This document shows positions 12,292-25,319 of a DNA stretch of 64,000 nt, one piece after another. The notes below the pieces were generated by a model. The model had not been told where the DNA came from. It searched no databases and worked only from the letters and a program-made list of their open reading frames with translations. The stretch lies in the NCBI RefSeq assembly GCF_030445035.2, contig NC_080677.1:1240001-1304000 (forward strand). The letters are read 5' to 3'. This DNA comes from Dasypus novemcinctus (taxonomy: Eukaryota > Chordata > Mammalia > Cingulata > Dasypodidae). Within the stretch, counting starts at the first letter, position 1. Each line of letters begins with the position of its first letter. Position numbers and translations under genes: made by a program.

Positions 12292-13980
12292 GATTTTAGT
12301 ACCAGAAACGGGGTCTGATGTTGGGGGCATTTTCAGGACTTGGAGTTGCCCTGGTTGGTACTTCAGGAACAGATGCTAGATATTGTATGCCCTGCCATGG
12401 CCCACTGGGTAGACTAGGGGAGGGTGTAAACTACAATGTAAACCATTATCCGTGTGGTGCAGCAGTGCTCCAAAATGTATTCATCAAGTGCAATGAATGT
12501 CCCATGATGATGAAAGAGGTTGTTGATGTGGGAGGAGTTTGGTGAGGGGGGTGGGTGGTATATGGGGACCTCTTACATTTTTTGAATGTAATATTTAAAA
12601 AAAATAAAGAAAGAAAAAAAGAAAAAAATAAAAATAAATAAAAGTATGGAAGTGGCTTTGGAATTGGCTAGAAGTCAGAGGCTGGGAGAATTTTTCAGAG
12701 CATGATAAAAATATCCTTGTTTGCCTTGAATTTAGATTGCTAGTTGAAACATGCATTTTAATGATTCTGCAGTTAGTGAGGTCTCAGAAGGAAAGAAGGA
12801 ACATGGCAGAGAAAACCTAAGTGTTTTAGACCATATTTAAATCATCATGAATGGACTGTAGATATATGAACATTAAAGGATCTGCTGGAAAGTGTGCAGA
12901 AATCAAGGAGAAACATGCTTTTGGAATCTGAAAGAAAAAGGATCTCTGATATATGGTGGCAGAAAGTTAAGCTTAATAGAGTCTTAAAATTATATAGAAC
13001 TTATTTAGATGAAGAAATTTCAAAGCGTTGAAGATTTGCCTGATTTCTTCTTGTTGCCTATAGTGAAATGCATGAGAAAAGAGAGAAATTGAGTGAAGAA
13101 CCATTAAGCAAAAAGGAATCAGAATTTGATGATTTCTGAAATTCTTAGCCTATCCAGATTGCAAAAGCTACCATTTGGGTATTTGCTCTTAGGAAAGCGT
13201 ACTCTGGAGAGAAATCCAAGGATGTGGCTGGGCAATCAATTGCTAGTGCCTCATGGTAGTCACTCACACAGAGAGCTCTTGGAGGAGGTTAGGCATGTGA
13301 GCACAGATCCCTTCCACCATCTCCACAGAACCCAGAAATAGAGGTGAGATGATCAAGGAAAGACCTTGACTAATGATGTGAATTCCCTGCCATCCATGGG
13401 GGACTCACAAGGGTTTTGAGATTTGTTTTTATCAGAAGGATTACTGAAATGGTATGAAGAGAAGACAGAAAAAGAAAGAAAGAAAAAAGAAGATCACTGA
13501 GCGGCACACATGTGCTATCTATCCCTCATGGAAAAGGACAGATGAGTGCAGGGTCATGAGTGCACAGAGCAAAGCCACAAACCACAAAAAGTTATGCCAC
13601 TTGGCCAACTGGATTTTAAAATTATGTAAGATCAGTGACTTCATTTTTCCTTCCAATCTCTCCTTTTCTTGAATGGGAATATCTATAACTGTTATCCTAT
13701 GCTTGTTCCATCATTTAATTTTGGGAGCAGATAACCTTTTTCTTGAGCTCCACAGGTTCACAGATGGCAAGGAATTACTCATCAAGATGGTTATACCTAG
13801 AGCTTCAATACCACTTTAGAAGATCTAGATGACGAGATTTGGGATTTTAAGCTAATAATGCTTAGATGAGATTTTGGACTTCAGATTGATGCTGTAGAAG
13901 GTTGACATGCTTGGGGATGTTGGAATGGCATGAATGCACTTTGCATATGGGGCAGATATGAATTTGGGGGGCCAGAGGAC
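12292..13980 (+). mobile_element. MLT1-type internal region, interrupted
   Basis: This stretch lies between two same-strand MLT1 LTRs and starts with the MaLR primer-site-like motif. It is split by an L1 tail (12316-12642) and resumes as gtatggaagtggctttggaattgg near 12643, a typical MLT1 internal phrase. No frame longer than 72 codons occurs outside the L1 insert, so any gag-like coding has gone. A purine-rich aaagaaagaaaaaag run is at 13464-13490. Confidence 0.8.
12316..12642 (+). mobile_element. 5'-truncated xenarthran L1 tail
   Basis: It shares its sequence with the insertions at 32944-33825, 54022-54259 and 57862-57929 (opposite strand there). It runs from gggggcattttcaggacttgg through the G-rich gaggggggtgggtgg to the shared end atggggacctc..tttgaatgtaa and an A-rich tail. 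It is the 3' UTR only. The 75-codon frame at 12318-12545 is a 3' UTR accident. Confidence 0.85.
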
Positions 13981-14447
13981 TGTGGTAGGCAGAATAATGG
14001 TCTCCCAAATATGTCCACATCCGAATCATCAAAACCTGTGACTATGTTACCTTATCTGACAAAGGGATTTTGCAGATGAGAACTAATTAAGGATTTTAAG
14101 ATGGGGAGATTATTTTGAATTATCTGGGTGGGCTCGAGGTATTCATGAAAGAAGAGGGAGGCAGAAGAGTGGGAGTCAGAGAAGGAAATGTGATGACAGA
14201 AGCCGACATCGTAGTGCTGCCATAGTTGAAGGGGACCATGAGCTAGGAATTGTAGGCAGCCTCTAGAAGCTGGAAAATTTAGGGAATGGATTCTTCCCTA
14301 GGAAGGCAGATCTACCAACACCTTGATGTTACCCCAGTAAGTCCTATTTTGGACTTCTGAACTCCAGAACTGTAAGATAATGAATTTGTGTTGTTTTAAG
14401 GCACAAAGTTGTGGTAACTGCTGTAGGAACAATAGGAAACTAATAAA
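13981..14447 (+). repeat. MLT1-type 3' LTR
   Basis: It begins tgtggtaggcagaataatgg and ends ggaaactaataaa. It carries ctccagaactgtaagataatgaatttgtgttgttttaa-type 3' sequence near 14365-14400 and closes the provirus opened at 11834. I could not find a clean 5-bp target duplication. Confidence 0.87.
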
Positions 14448-14959
14448 ATCATCTAGAATTGTGTAGATAAAACTAGAAAATCAGCAAAAATAAACCGACA
14501 AGCTGCCAACTGCTTCTTTCAGGGTAGGGGAGGAAAATGAGATCTTCAGTGTGGGGCTCCCCCAGTTGGGCTCTAGTTTTCTGCCAGGCCGAGAGCTCTG
14601 TACCAAACTTCACCCCCTTGACCAAGGTTCTTCCATCTGCTCTACCTTTGCAAACTCTTACCCCCAGAATTCAAAGGATCATGTTTCCTGTATCCCCCTT
14701 TCCTCTCTTGTGTCCTGATCCATAGTGAACAATGTCCAGGATCAATAAGTTTGTTGCCAACTCATTTGGAATATCATCAAAATATATAGACATTACTGGT
14801 ACCGTATTTTGTCCTGCAGATTAAGAAACCCTTCGATATCAGCTTGTAATCAAAATGACACTGAAATTGTCTTATTTCATTTGTCAGTGGACTCAAGACT
14901 TCTGGTCAATGCCCTGATGATTGTGGTGTTGAATATTTCATTGACGTACACATAGAATT

Positions 14960-15905
14960 ATCATGTCACTCACCTGCTTCACACCTTTGAAGGATTTTGT
15001 GTTGTTCTAGAGTACACTGCACAATCCTTTTTTTTTTTTAAAAGATTTATTTATTTATTTAATTTTTCTCCCCTTTCCCCTGCCACCCCAGTTGTCTGTT
15101 CTCTGTGTCTATTTTGCCACGTGTTCTTCTTTGTCCACTTCTGTTGTCAGCGGCATGGGAATCTGTGTTTCTTTTTGTTGCGTCATCTTGTTGTGTCAGC
15201 TCTCCGTGTGTGTGACACCATTCCTGGGCAGGCTGCACTTTCTTTCGCGCTGGGCGGCTCTCCTTACGGGCGCACTCCTTGTGCGTGGGGCTCCCCTATG
15301 CGGGGGACACCCCTGCGTGGCAGGGCACTCCTTGCGCGCATCAGCACTGCGCATGGGCCAGCTCCACACGGGTCAAGGAGGCCCGGGGTTTGAACCGTGG
15401 ACCTCCCATGTGGTAGGCAGACGCCCTAACCACTGGGCCAAGTCTGCTTCCCTGCACAATTCTTAATGTAGCCTACAGGCCTGTTAGATCTGAGTCCTGC
15501 CTTCAGCCTCTCTGGCTCCACTCTCTTTGTGGCTTTTTGTGCTTCAACATACTGACCCTCCTCCTTTACCTCATTTATGCTAAGATTTCTAAGTTCAGGA
15601 CCTTTGTATATTCAATTTTCTCTGCCTGGAACATCTTTCCCCCACCACTTTGCCTTGTTTATTTTTTAGACTTCAGTGTTCCAAGGAAGGTTTTTCATTA
15701 TTATTCAAACTACATAGGCCTCTAAGTTATGTTCCCTCTTTTCACTCCATATCTTTCTTTGGAACACTGATCCCAGTTGTAATAAATCAGTAATTTGTTT
15801 TTACTGCTTGCCTCTCACATTTGGTAAGAACAGGCACTGTGTCTGTCTTGGTCTTCTGTTTGCAACAATTAGCAGAGTAGTGGCATTTAGAAGCATTCAA
15901 TAATT
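14960..15905 (+). mobile_element. L2 fragment split by a DAS SINE
   Basis: L2-like sequence (tcaggac...tattcaattttctctgcctggaa near 15600; ggcactgtgtctgtcttg near 15832; cattcaataattg at the end) continues on both sides of the SINE at 15030-15451. The SINE therefore landed inside an existing L2. Confidence 0.7.
15030..15451 (-). mobile_element. DAS-type tRNA-derived SINE, full length
   Basis: Minus-strand copy: A-tail complement at the left, B-box complement ggtttgaaccg near 15387 and A-box complement ccactgggccaag near 15431. A 13-bp target duplication with one mismatch flanks it (ctgcacaatcctt at 15017-15029, ctgcacaattctt at 15452-15464). The body is close to the copies at 4646 and 39696, so this is a relatively young insertion. 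The 124- and 90-codon plus frames are antisense shadows. Confidence 0.95.
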
Positions 15906-17896
15906 GCGGATCATATATTCTTTTTTTGTGTTTCCTGTCACTGAAACATTAGGTTGCTGTGGGCACAATCTAAATTATGACATTGGTTATTAAAAGATTG
16001 TGCTTTAGAATTCTTTTCATTTCAAGGTCTCAGATTCCTCTTAGTTATTTCATCATGATATCCCATTATGCTAACCACTAAGCAATGTTCTCTTTTAATA
16101 ATTGTAATTTGAAATGACAAAAGAAAATTGTAATAGAGGCAAAAAATCTTTGAAAGCTTCACAGAGAATGACCCAGCTCATACAGATTAGAAATGCTTTT
16201 AAGTCATTCTTTTCTCCAGTAGTGATTTCCTCCTCTATACCTACATAATTAAAAATTACACCTTTTTCTTCACATAAGACTATTCCACAAAAATAAATCC
16301 TTTCATTAAGTCATGGATTAAAATGAGTACATCTATTAATTCCCTCTGTGTAAGCAATTTTGTTATTATATACTTGGGTCTGATTTAGAAGGCAAGTAAT
16401 TTTTTGTTTTTTGGTGTAATATTTTACATATGTACCATGTTTTCCCTATACCACAAATTTTAAATAACAGTCATACTTTTTATCTCATTAAACTCTTGAA
16501 TTGTAGAGCTATACAAAGCATCTGGAATTAAGTTAAAAAACCTTGAGATTGGCTAATTTTAATGTCAAAACATATTTAAACTAGATTATGATTTCTTTTG
16601 TTGTAGTTTAAGGAATCCTTAAAGGCTGCTTTTTTTTTTTTTTTACAGAAAACTTTGCAACTTAGTAACCCATGTCCTTAAAAGCAAATATCTTTCTAAA
16701 AGAATGTATTACCAGATCTGAAACCAACTTTCCTTTGATAGTCAGGAAAGTAAATTTCTCTTGCCAACTGTTCCATTCCTTAATTTGCCTTGTAATTAAA
16801 ATGTGTTCCCTTACATTTAGTCTATACTTTATCACATACTCAACTATTTTTTATTTCTCTTATTTTATCTAATAAAAATTACTGTTTTTTTTCTCTGTAG
16901 TACACAGTAATAGTAGTATGGGGAAATTTTTATCATAATAGCATACCACTGTTCTCTATCTAGTGACAATTATTCTTGGTTTCTTCTCAGTTTTGAACTA
17001 TGACAATAGGGTTTATCTCATTCCATTTAATATAAAGCTTGAAAAGATAGATTATGTTTTTAATGATTTATGAATATTCATACTGAAATTTCCTTCTGAT
17101 ACTCCAGATAGAATTTATGGCGTCTGATTGAAGGGCACCTTCAGCTAGTTTTGTCTCAGGTGAAATAATGTAGATGTGAGATAATTTTCCAAAGAGTTGA
17201 CACACTTCCTGTTAACTCATACACAAAGGTCTGAATACAAAACTTTTGTTTTTAAGAGATCTAAGTTTAATTTAGTCAGATAAAGGATCTCAACAAGGGA
17301 TATCTTGAATGATTTTGATATATCTTCCTGTCCCATGGAATGCCAATAATATTCAGTGCTTTGAATTAAGATTCAGTCTATTTTCTTTTTTCCAAAAAGG
17401 CATTGGCATACCCAAAATAATAGAAGTCAAATTGGAATAGAAGAGCAAGAAATAAAACATCTAGCATTTATATACCCCTTATTATTCTCTGATATGAGAG
17501 AATTTCATATGAGTTTAAAAAAAGATCTTTTTATTAATAAGTAATCTTGAATTAAATTTCTACCAGGTTCAAGTAATTCTTCCATTTTGCAACATGGTTA
17601 AGTGTGCAGTATGATTTTTAAAAATTGGGAATGATAAAACACAAGCCTCTGCACAATGATTCTGGATTTTAACAGAATCACACTTGGCGAAAATCATTCA
17701 TAGAATTTTCATTAATTCTTACTGGAATTATTTTCCACGGATGTTGATTGGAAGTACATTCCCTTTCTGAACACTTCTGGTCATACTGTTAAAAGAGAAC
17801 AATCAATTGGCAAAAAAGATGTAATTAAACACATATATCAAACAATGAATGGACAGATGGCATAAAATCAATAATTCCCTAATGACTTTTTTTTCT
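15906..17896. other. AT-rich unique sequence, no feature seen
   Basis: Only AT-rich DNA, with a T15-type run near 16632 and scattered short frames (for example 66 codons at 16672) without motifs. Confidence 0.5.
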
Positions 17897-18479
17897 TTCA
17901 TAAAGGGTATTTATTTGGGGTAGAAGCTTACATTTACCAGGCCTTAAAGCATAAGTTAGATCCCTCACCAAAGTCTGTTGCCATGAGTTGGAGCAATATA
18001 CCTGCCGAAGTTCAGCCTTCCTCTTTCTCTTTAGGCTCCATGGTCCCAGCTTCTTTCAATATCAGCTGTAGGCTGGGATACATCTTGTCTCTTTCCTAGG
18101 ATTTGTTTCTCTCCAGGCTCAGCTGTAACTCTGGTTAGCTGTAAACTCTGAGGCGAACAGTATCTCTCTTTTCTGGGATTCTACCATGTCTACCACTGCT
18201 GTGTCTAATGGAACCTTCTCTCTTCCCTCACATATTTGCTTCTCCTGTATGTTTACTTCCAAGGCTCCAGCATTAAAAATCCCCAATTCTGCCCTTTGCC
18301 ACATCTTTTATCTGTGAGTCCTCACCCACCAATGGGCAGGGACTCAACCCCCTCCTGACAAGGCCCAATGAAAGCTCTATCATAATTGAGTCAAGCAAAA
18401 GTGAAACCTCAGAAGGACCAGTTTACAAACATAATACCATATGTATTTTGAAATTCATAAACACTATCAAACTGCTACA
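17897..18479 (-). repeat. MaLR-like solo LTR, 3' end truncated
   Basis: Reverse complement of the LTR at 5074: it runs from ataaagggtatttatttgggg at the left to caaactgctaca at the right (LTR start). The last roughly 45 bp of the LTR are missing at the left edge and replaced by a T-rich run. No internal region or partner LTR is adjacent. Confidence 0.87.
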
Positions 18480-18489
18480 GTGCTCCTCT

Positions 18490-18590
18490 TAAGAGAGCTT
18501 TTCAATCAATTCCCTTTCTGAGAACAAGGATCTGAATGGAAGTGGTATGCCCAAGGTCACACAGATATTAGTTGGGCTTTAAATATTTGT
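18490..18590 (-). repeat. Possible MIR fragment
   Basis: The phrase tgcccaaggtcacacag is the reverse complement of the MIR core that reads ctgtgtgaccttgggca. Flanking similarity is weak. Confidence 0.45.
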
Positions 18591-18599
18591 GGACCTTAG

Positions 18600-21500
18600 G
18601 AAAGCAGAGCAGAGCAAAGGCGGTTAGGCGTGGCAGGGATGGTGGAGTGTTGTGGGAGAGCGTGAACAAGGTTTATGAAGTATATGTCTTTAACCTTCAG
18701 GTGGTAGGATGGTCAAGGAGCAGGACATTTGTCTCCTAATGACATTTATATGCAAATCCCATTAGTTCCACCAGGAAACAGGATGTGTTTTTGTTTTGTT
18801 TTGTTTTTATTTTTTGTCCCGGACAATGTAAAACTGTAGGTCTCATTTTTGGGTGAACCTCCAGAAGTGCCTGAAAAGTACTGCCTTTTGGAGGAATCAG
18901 AAATTCCCTTTCAGCTTTGCTTGCATTAATGAAAATGCCTCCACTCTTCTGCTCTTTAAAGCCGAGGAGAGGGGAGCTGAATCTCTCACCTTGGAGGTGC
19001 CATTTTGTTGTGCTTTACTCTACAAGTCTCACCAAACAGCCCCCACTGGGTTTGCAAAGCCTTTGCACTGCTTCCTACAGTTGCTGAATTTGGTTCAGTT
19101 TTACTTTTGTGATAGAACCAGAAGTGAGAGTATAAATGACTTTGGAATGAGTATAACTTCTATTTCAATTAATTAACAAAAATTAGTGTAATTAATATAA
19201 AAAGAGAAGGTGACTTTTTAAAGGTTGAAAGCAATGTTGGATTTAATTATTAAGCTTGTAGAAAATTGAAATCCATTTTTATATTAAAAAGTATAAATGA
19301 ATATCATTCTATATATATACCATCTCACACTCATATTTCAGTGGCAGACTGCAGATTTTCTTGATTTCCCCTTTACTTAGGTTTTGTGTTGAAAATATTA
19401 GGGGGAAGTTGGTGAGGAAAGGCATTCTTCTTGAAAGCTCTGCTTCTTTTTCATTTGAATAACCCTCAGCAGGTGCATGGGGCTACAATACGGATAAGCA
19501 TGAGGTGAAGGGCTGATTCAGTGTCTGACGTCGGACTATATGGAAACCTAAGAGAGAACTATTTATTTTTTATTTAATATCTTCTAAATTTACAATCAGG
19601 AGCTTCTAATGGAAGTCCAGCTTGGCTTATGAATTTCCTTAAGTTTCAGTACAGAAAAAGGATAATGAGTATCTTTCATTGTAAAAATGGCAAGCACAGG
19701 CTTTTTGAATTCAGTAAAGTATGGAAGTAATAGGGCAATAAATTACTACTAAGTAGCTGGATTAAAACAACAGCAAACAAAACTAAACACTGCACTGCAG
19801 AATCCTACTGTGATCTTTTCTTCCTTTTTTCTTTTTGAATAATATATGTGCAATCATTCTCCTCAGAACTATCACAGCTTGAGTTGAAATAATCACTCTA
19901 ATTTGTATGGAAAAAAAAAAAAGAAAGAAAACGCACCCTCATTTCTGCTGATAAAATGCAACTCATGGCACCTCCAATCCTGCGGTTTTAATGCGACTCA
20001 AAGAGCTGTCTGCCATTTCATTTTTGTCAAGTCTTGAAACAGTTTAGCTGATGGGGGTAAAATGTGCACTAGACTTTCTGATAAGTGGTTTGCTATTCAC
20101 AGAAATCTTACTTTCCAGAAACTCTATTTCATGAAGACTTGTCAGTGTGTGGAGTAGCCCTTAGCCTCTGTCACTTGGTGTTGGATATAGTCGTAGTTTG
20201 CATGAAACTTATGAAAAGTCATCCTACGACAGAAAATAAAGGAGCTGGTTGGTTTGACAAAAATAAAACATTTCCGGATAGTTTCATTGATTTTAGGCTG
20301 CTCAATGCATACGCATAGAAGTGTGTTCTATTTACGTGGCTCTAAAATTCACACTAAACCCTGGACCAAAAGCTTAGACAAATGCAGGATTTCAATTTTT
20401 CAAAGGATTTTGGCACACTTTACCCTTCTTACCATACCAGAGCCCTGTAAGTCAGTTAGGACACACATCTTCAAAGCTTTGAAAAACAGTAGTGATGGTA
20501 GCAGAATATTATGAATCTAATTAATCCAACTTGAAAGTACTTACAATAGGAACTTTGTGTTGTATATATGTTACTACAATATATTTTAAGAACATGATAA
20601 AGATCAAATTATATATATTTTAAAAAGTCAAATGGAAACAACTTCTCAGTAATGCCTGTCCCATCCTGACAATCCCGATTCAGTTATTTATATTTCTGCT
20701 CTTTCCCCTCACTGGTCTGTCCCATCCGTCTTAACTAATTTTATCCCATGCCTCGTGAGATACCATATAATTTACCTACTTTTAGGCATATTGTTGATTC
20801 CTTGTCTCGCCCACAAGAAGGTGTGCTCCATAGGGCAGCGGTTTTTATCTTTTTGTTCCCCACTGCCCAGAACAGTGGCAGCTGGTGATCCAATAAAGTC
20901 ACTGAGAGAGGAAATGAATTGCCCCTAGGGCTTCAGATCAGGAGTGCTCAGGCTGCTAAATCCTGAAAGGGGGGCTAGAGGACGAGGTCAGGAGGTCACA
21001 GGGAAACCCCAGAGCAGTGGATTTGGAGTGAAAAAGGAACCCCAAGGGGTGGGCTTGCTCAACCCCTACCTGAGGGCAGGGGCCACTGAGGTCGACTGTG
21101 GCTGGACTCTCAGCCAAGCTGCAGTGGACACCCAGAAGGGCTCCCGGTGGAACACAGCCCCACGCTGCCTGCAAGGCCCTGCCCTCAGGGGACCTCTGGG
21201 GACCTTTCAGGGGAAGACAGCCCCTCACACATGAGAAGGAGGGCCAGCCCCCGGAGCAGCCTCTTCTCTCCTGTTCTGCCATTGTCCATCTGTGTGCTAG
21301 ATGGCCGGTTGGTGTAAGCTTCTCCATGATTGCAGTTCCCAGAGCGTTCCTGGGCATCATCTCATCTGTGGGAAGAAAGCAGGGTTGGAACTAATTCCAG
21401 TTTCGAGCTACAGAATTTGAAAGAATTTAAATTTGCTGGGGTGCAAAAAAACCCTGCACCCCAGCAGCCCACTCTGACGTGAGTTCAGCCTGCTCTGTGT

Positions 21501-21860
21501 GACAACTGCTGCGGTTGCAAGTCCTCTGCACAGTGAGAACCGAACGTGGCTTCCAGCATGTGACCTTCCCTTAGAGAGATGTGGAAGTACCCAAGTAGCT
21601 AAAAGTAGCTTTTTGTTTTGTCTGATTACAAAATTTGTTTTTAAAGACTAGCAAAAAAGAAAAACATAACAAAATTCAGACATTTGAGAGACATTTGAGG
21701 GAAATCATGATTAACATTTTGGTGATATACACACAAAAAATTGAGATTAGACTAATTTACACAATTCTATATTCTGGCTCTTTTTAAAGTATGTTTTTAT
21801 TTAAGTTTTTTTTAAAGGTATTTTTCAATCAGACCACTTCTTCTCTCCATCAAACATTGT
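18600..21860. other. Mostly unique sequence; possible conserved elements
   Basis: No transposon recognised. It includes a 107-codon plus frame at 18853-19176, a compact low-repeat stretch at 19930-20080, and a GC-rich patch at 20930-21390 with open frames on both strands (134 codons minus, 98 plus). None shows a domain, signal peptide or splice context I can defend. It is the largest non-repetitive block in the left half of the window. Confidence 0.4.
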
Positions 21861-21869
21861 AGTTAGGCT

Positions 21870-22230
21870 GTCAATCTTCTTGTTGCTCTGGTGAAGGCTT
21901 TTTCTCTGTCTGGTACAGTTTTCCCTTTGACCTTGACTTTGCCTTTAGCACCAGGTGTGCTCTTTTTTGTTCTTTATTCTGCATGCACCTCTCACATGAT
22001 GTCCTTTGCTCTCTTTTCAGATATTTGTCTGCCTCCACCTCTCCTTCCTCTGACTCCAAGACTCCCAGTTGCACCTGTTGGATCTTCTCTGGGCTTGCCA
22101 CCATTTTGTTTCTGGAACTTAGGTAAGGAGGATATACCCATGGTTCATGGACCACACTGTGAAAACTGTTCTATTATGGTGTTACCCTTCAAAATCCCAA
22201 CAGCTCTCCCTTCTTAATAGGTTCGCAAGC
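21870..22230 (-). pseudogene. Candidate broken retropseudogene, family not identified
   Basis: On the minus strand a 94-codon frame (22155-21871) begins MVHEPWVYPP and ends in SPEQQED. It is Lys/Glu-rich, unlike the hydrophobic shadow frames elsewhere. Another minus frame across the same DNA gives Lys/Gly-rich text (GPKNKNN, then KFQKQNGGKPRED), as a frameshifted retrocopy would. I cannot name a parent gene, and there is no clear A tail. It may be unique non-coding DNA. Confidence 0.22.
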
Positions 22231-24249
22231 CTAATTGTTTTTGTTCTTAGGCCCATGAGTCTTTACAGCACGATGATCACCTTCTCAGGCTCTCTGTAAC
22301 TTCCTCTACAATGAAAAATCTAAAAGCCAAGATTTTCTTCCCCTTGCGGGTCCCAACTACACAATTCCTCACCATCTCATTGCCTCTTCTTCACACATAC
22401 GTTTTAAATATTTTGTTTAGTTTTTCCTTTTCTTTTTAAAAATTTATTGAAATATATCACTTATACATAAACATACATAAACAAGTGTATAATAATAGTT
22501 GTGAACTTATAAAACAAACATATATAACATCATACAGGACTCTCATAACTCACCCTACCACCAATACTTGCATTGTTGTTAAAGCTTTTTAACTAATGAT
22601 TAATAATATTGTCAAAATATTACTACTAAACAAAGTATTTTCCCCCAACCAATCCTATTATTATTATCTTTATATCATTTATATATGAACATACATAAAC
22701 AACTAAGTGTATAGTAAAAGTTGTGAACTTACAAAGCAAACATGCATAACATCATACAGGGGTCCCATACATCAACCCTCCACCAACACCTTGCATTGTC
22801 ATGAGACATTTGTTACAAACTGTGAAAGAATATTGTTAAAATCTTACTACTAATCATAGTCCTTATCTTACAGTTGGTGTGCCTTTCCCACAACCCACCC
22901 TATTATTATTTTTTAAATATATATTTTTATGACAGAAGTTGTAAACTTATAAAACAATCATGCACATGTGCAGAATTCCCAAACAACACCCCTCCATCAA
23001 CACACCACACTATTGTGTGTCATTTGCTACATATAAAATATATATCATCTGATTGTTACCATGTCCATAGTGTACATTTGGATCACATTTTCCATACTGC
23101 CTCAGTATCAACACAGTACATCTTTTGCATAGATGCAAGAATATTATATTATTACTACTAATCACCATCCATAGGTCACTCCAGTTGCATTTTTCCCACG
23201 CTTCTCCACATTCCCAAAACCCTGCAGTAGTGATATACATTTGCTCTAGCTAACAAAGGACATTGTTGCATCTGTACCATCAGCCACAATTTTCATCCAC
23301 CTCTTGGTTTACTGTGCTATACAGTTCCTAGATTATTCTCTAGCTTTCTGTCAATTGGCATTTACATACTAGACTACCATTTTCAGTCACATCCCTATTT
23401 ATAAACTAGCTGTTACTCAGAGTGTGTTACCATCCACTCTATGCATTTCCACATTTTTTTCAGTAAAGTTAATTAAAACATCTACATACCTTAAACATCA
23501 GTAGTCCACTCAGTCCTCCTCTGATCTCCTTTAAGAATCCACTACTTGCTACCAAGTCTTGGAGATATTTTCTAATAATTTCTTCTAGAAGTTTTATGGT
23601 TCTTGCTTTTATTTTTAGTTTTTTTGATCTATTTTGAGTTAATTTTTGGAAAAGGTGTGAGGTAGGGGTCCTTTTTCCTTTTTCCTTCTTTCAGCTATGG
23701 ATATCCAATTCTTTCAGCACCATTTGTTGAATGGATTGTTCTGCCTGAGCTGTGTGAGATTGGCAGGCTAGTCAAAAATCACTTGACCTACCTGCGAGGG
23801 TCTGTTTCTGAACCATCAGTTTGGTTCCATTGGTCTATTGTGTCTGTATTTAGGCCAGTACGATGCTGTTTTTACCACTGTAGGTAGGTATTATGATTTA
23901 AAGTCTGGAGATGAGGGTTCACTTTTCCTTTTTATGTTTCTGGCTACTCAGGACTCCTTACCCTTCCAAATAAATTTAATGATCATGTTTTCAATTTTTT
24001 CTTTAATGCTGGTGTTATTTTTATTGGGGTTGCATTAACTCTGTATATCAATTTGAATAAAACTGACATCTTAATGATATTTAGTGTTCCAATCCATGAG
24101 CATGAAATGTTCTTCCCATTATGTAGGGCTTTTTGATTTGTTTTAACATTGAGTTGCAGTTTTCTGAATATAATTTCTTTACATCATTGGTTAAGTTTAT
24201 TCCTGACTATTTGAGTTTTATCTGTCATATTTTACTTTCACCACTCTTG

Positions 24250-25250
24250 ATACTTTTAGTTACTTTTATTGATATAATCTTTATTTCTAGACTTTCTTCC
24301 AGGACTTTTTCTACTGTCTTTTCTTTTCAGGCTCTAGCACACCCTTTAGTATTGCCTGAAAATCTGGTCTCTTGCTTTGAAATTCTCCCAAGTTTTCAGT
24401 TTATCTGTGAATATTCGAATCTTACCCTCATTTTTTAAAGATGGTATTGCTGGATATAAAATTCTTGGCTGGAAGTTTTTCTTTCATAGTATCTTAAATA
24501 TATCAGACCACTGTTTTCTTGCCTCCATGGTTTCTGGTGAGAAATCAGCACTTAATCTTATTGGGTACACCTTATATGCTATGCATTGCTTTTTTCTTGC
24601 TGTTCTCAAAATTCTTTCTTTTTCTTTGGCATTTGACATTCTGATAAGTATGTGTCTAGAAGTTGATCTATTAGGATTTTTTCAAATGGAAGTATGGTGT
24701 GCATCTTGGACATGGATATCTATGTCCATCATTAGGCTTGGGAAATTTTCTACCATTATTTCTTCAAATATTCCTTCTGACCCTTTTCCCTTCTCTTTTT
24801 TTGGCATACCCATGACATGTATGTTTCCACATCTTTTGCTGTCATTTATTTCCCTGAGAACTTGTTCAATTTTTTCCATTCTTTTCCTCATCTGTTCTTT
24901 TGTATGTTCACTTCAGAGGCCATTTATTAAAGTTCACCAATCCTTTCTTCTGCCTCCTCAAATCTGCTTTTTAATGATTTCAATTTTTTAAAAATTTCAT
25001 TTATTGCATCTTTCAGTCCCATAAGATCTGCTACTTTTCTATGTATGCTTTCAGATTCCTTGCTGTGCTCATCCAATGTCCTCTTAATATCCTTAATCTC
25101 TTTAGCCATCTCATTGAATTTATTAAAGAGATTTGTTTGACCATCTATGATTAGTTGTCTCAACTCCTTTTTGTCATCTGGAGGCTTATCTTGTTCTTTT
25201 TACTGGGTCATAACTTCCTGTTTCTTGGTGTGGAGTATATTTTGTTGGTG
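24250..25250 (-). pseudogene. L1 ORF1 (RNA-binding protein) remnant
   Basis: ORF1p is the trimeric RNA-binding and chaperone protein of L1. Two minus fragments are clear. 25163-24927 is a charged heptad-like coiled coil (EIKDIKRTLDEHSKESES... IFKKLKSLKSRFEEAEERI). 24891-24682 covers the start of the RRM domain (INDSKRCGNIHVMGMP, then IFEEIMVENFPSLM). A C-terminal trace (IFTDKLKTW) is read near 24400. Frameshifts separate the pieces. Confidence 0.8.
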
Positions 25251-25319
25251 TCTTTGCATCTGGCTTACTAGAGTATTTTTTCTGGGTGCAGTTTTTCTCT
25301 TTAGTTTAGGGCTTCCTAT

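Noticed and set aside
20956..21360. 134-codon minus frame in a GC-rich patch
   Set aside because: An overlapping plus frame is also open. No motif, splice signals or repeat-free conservation evidence is visible. Kept only as a note in the intergenic entry.
24377..24991. 204-codon hydrophobic plus frame
   Set aside because: It is antisense to L1 ORF1, whose minus-strand coiled-coil and RRM text is clear in the same place.
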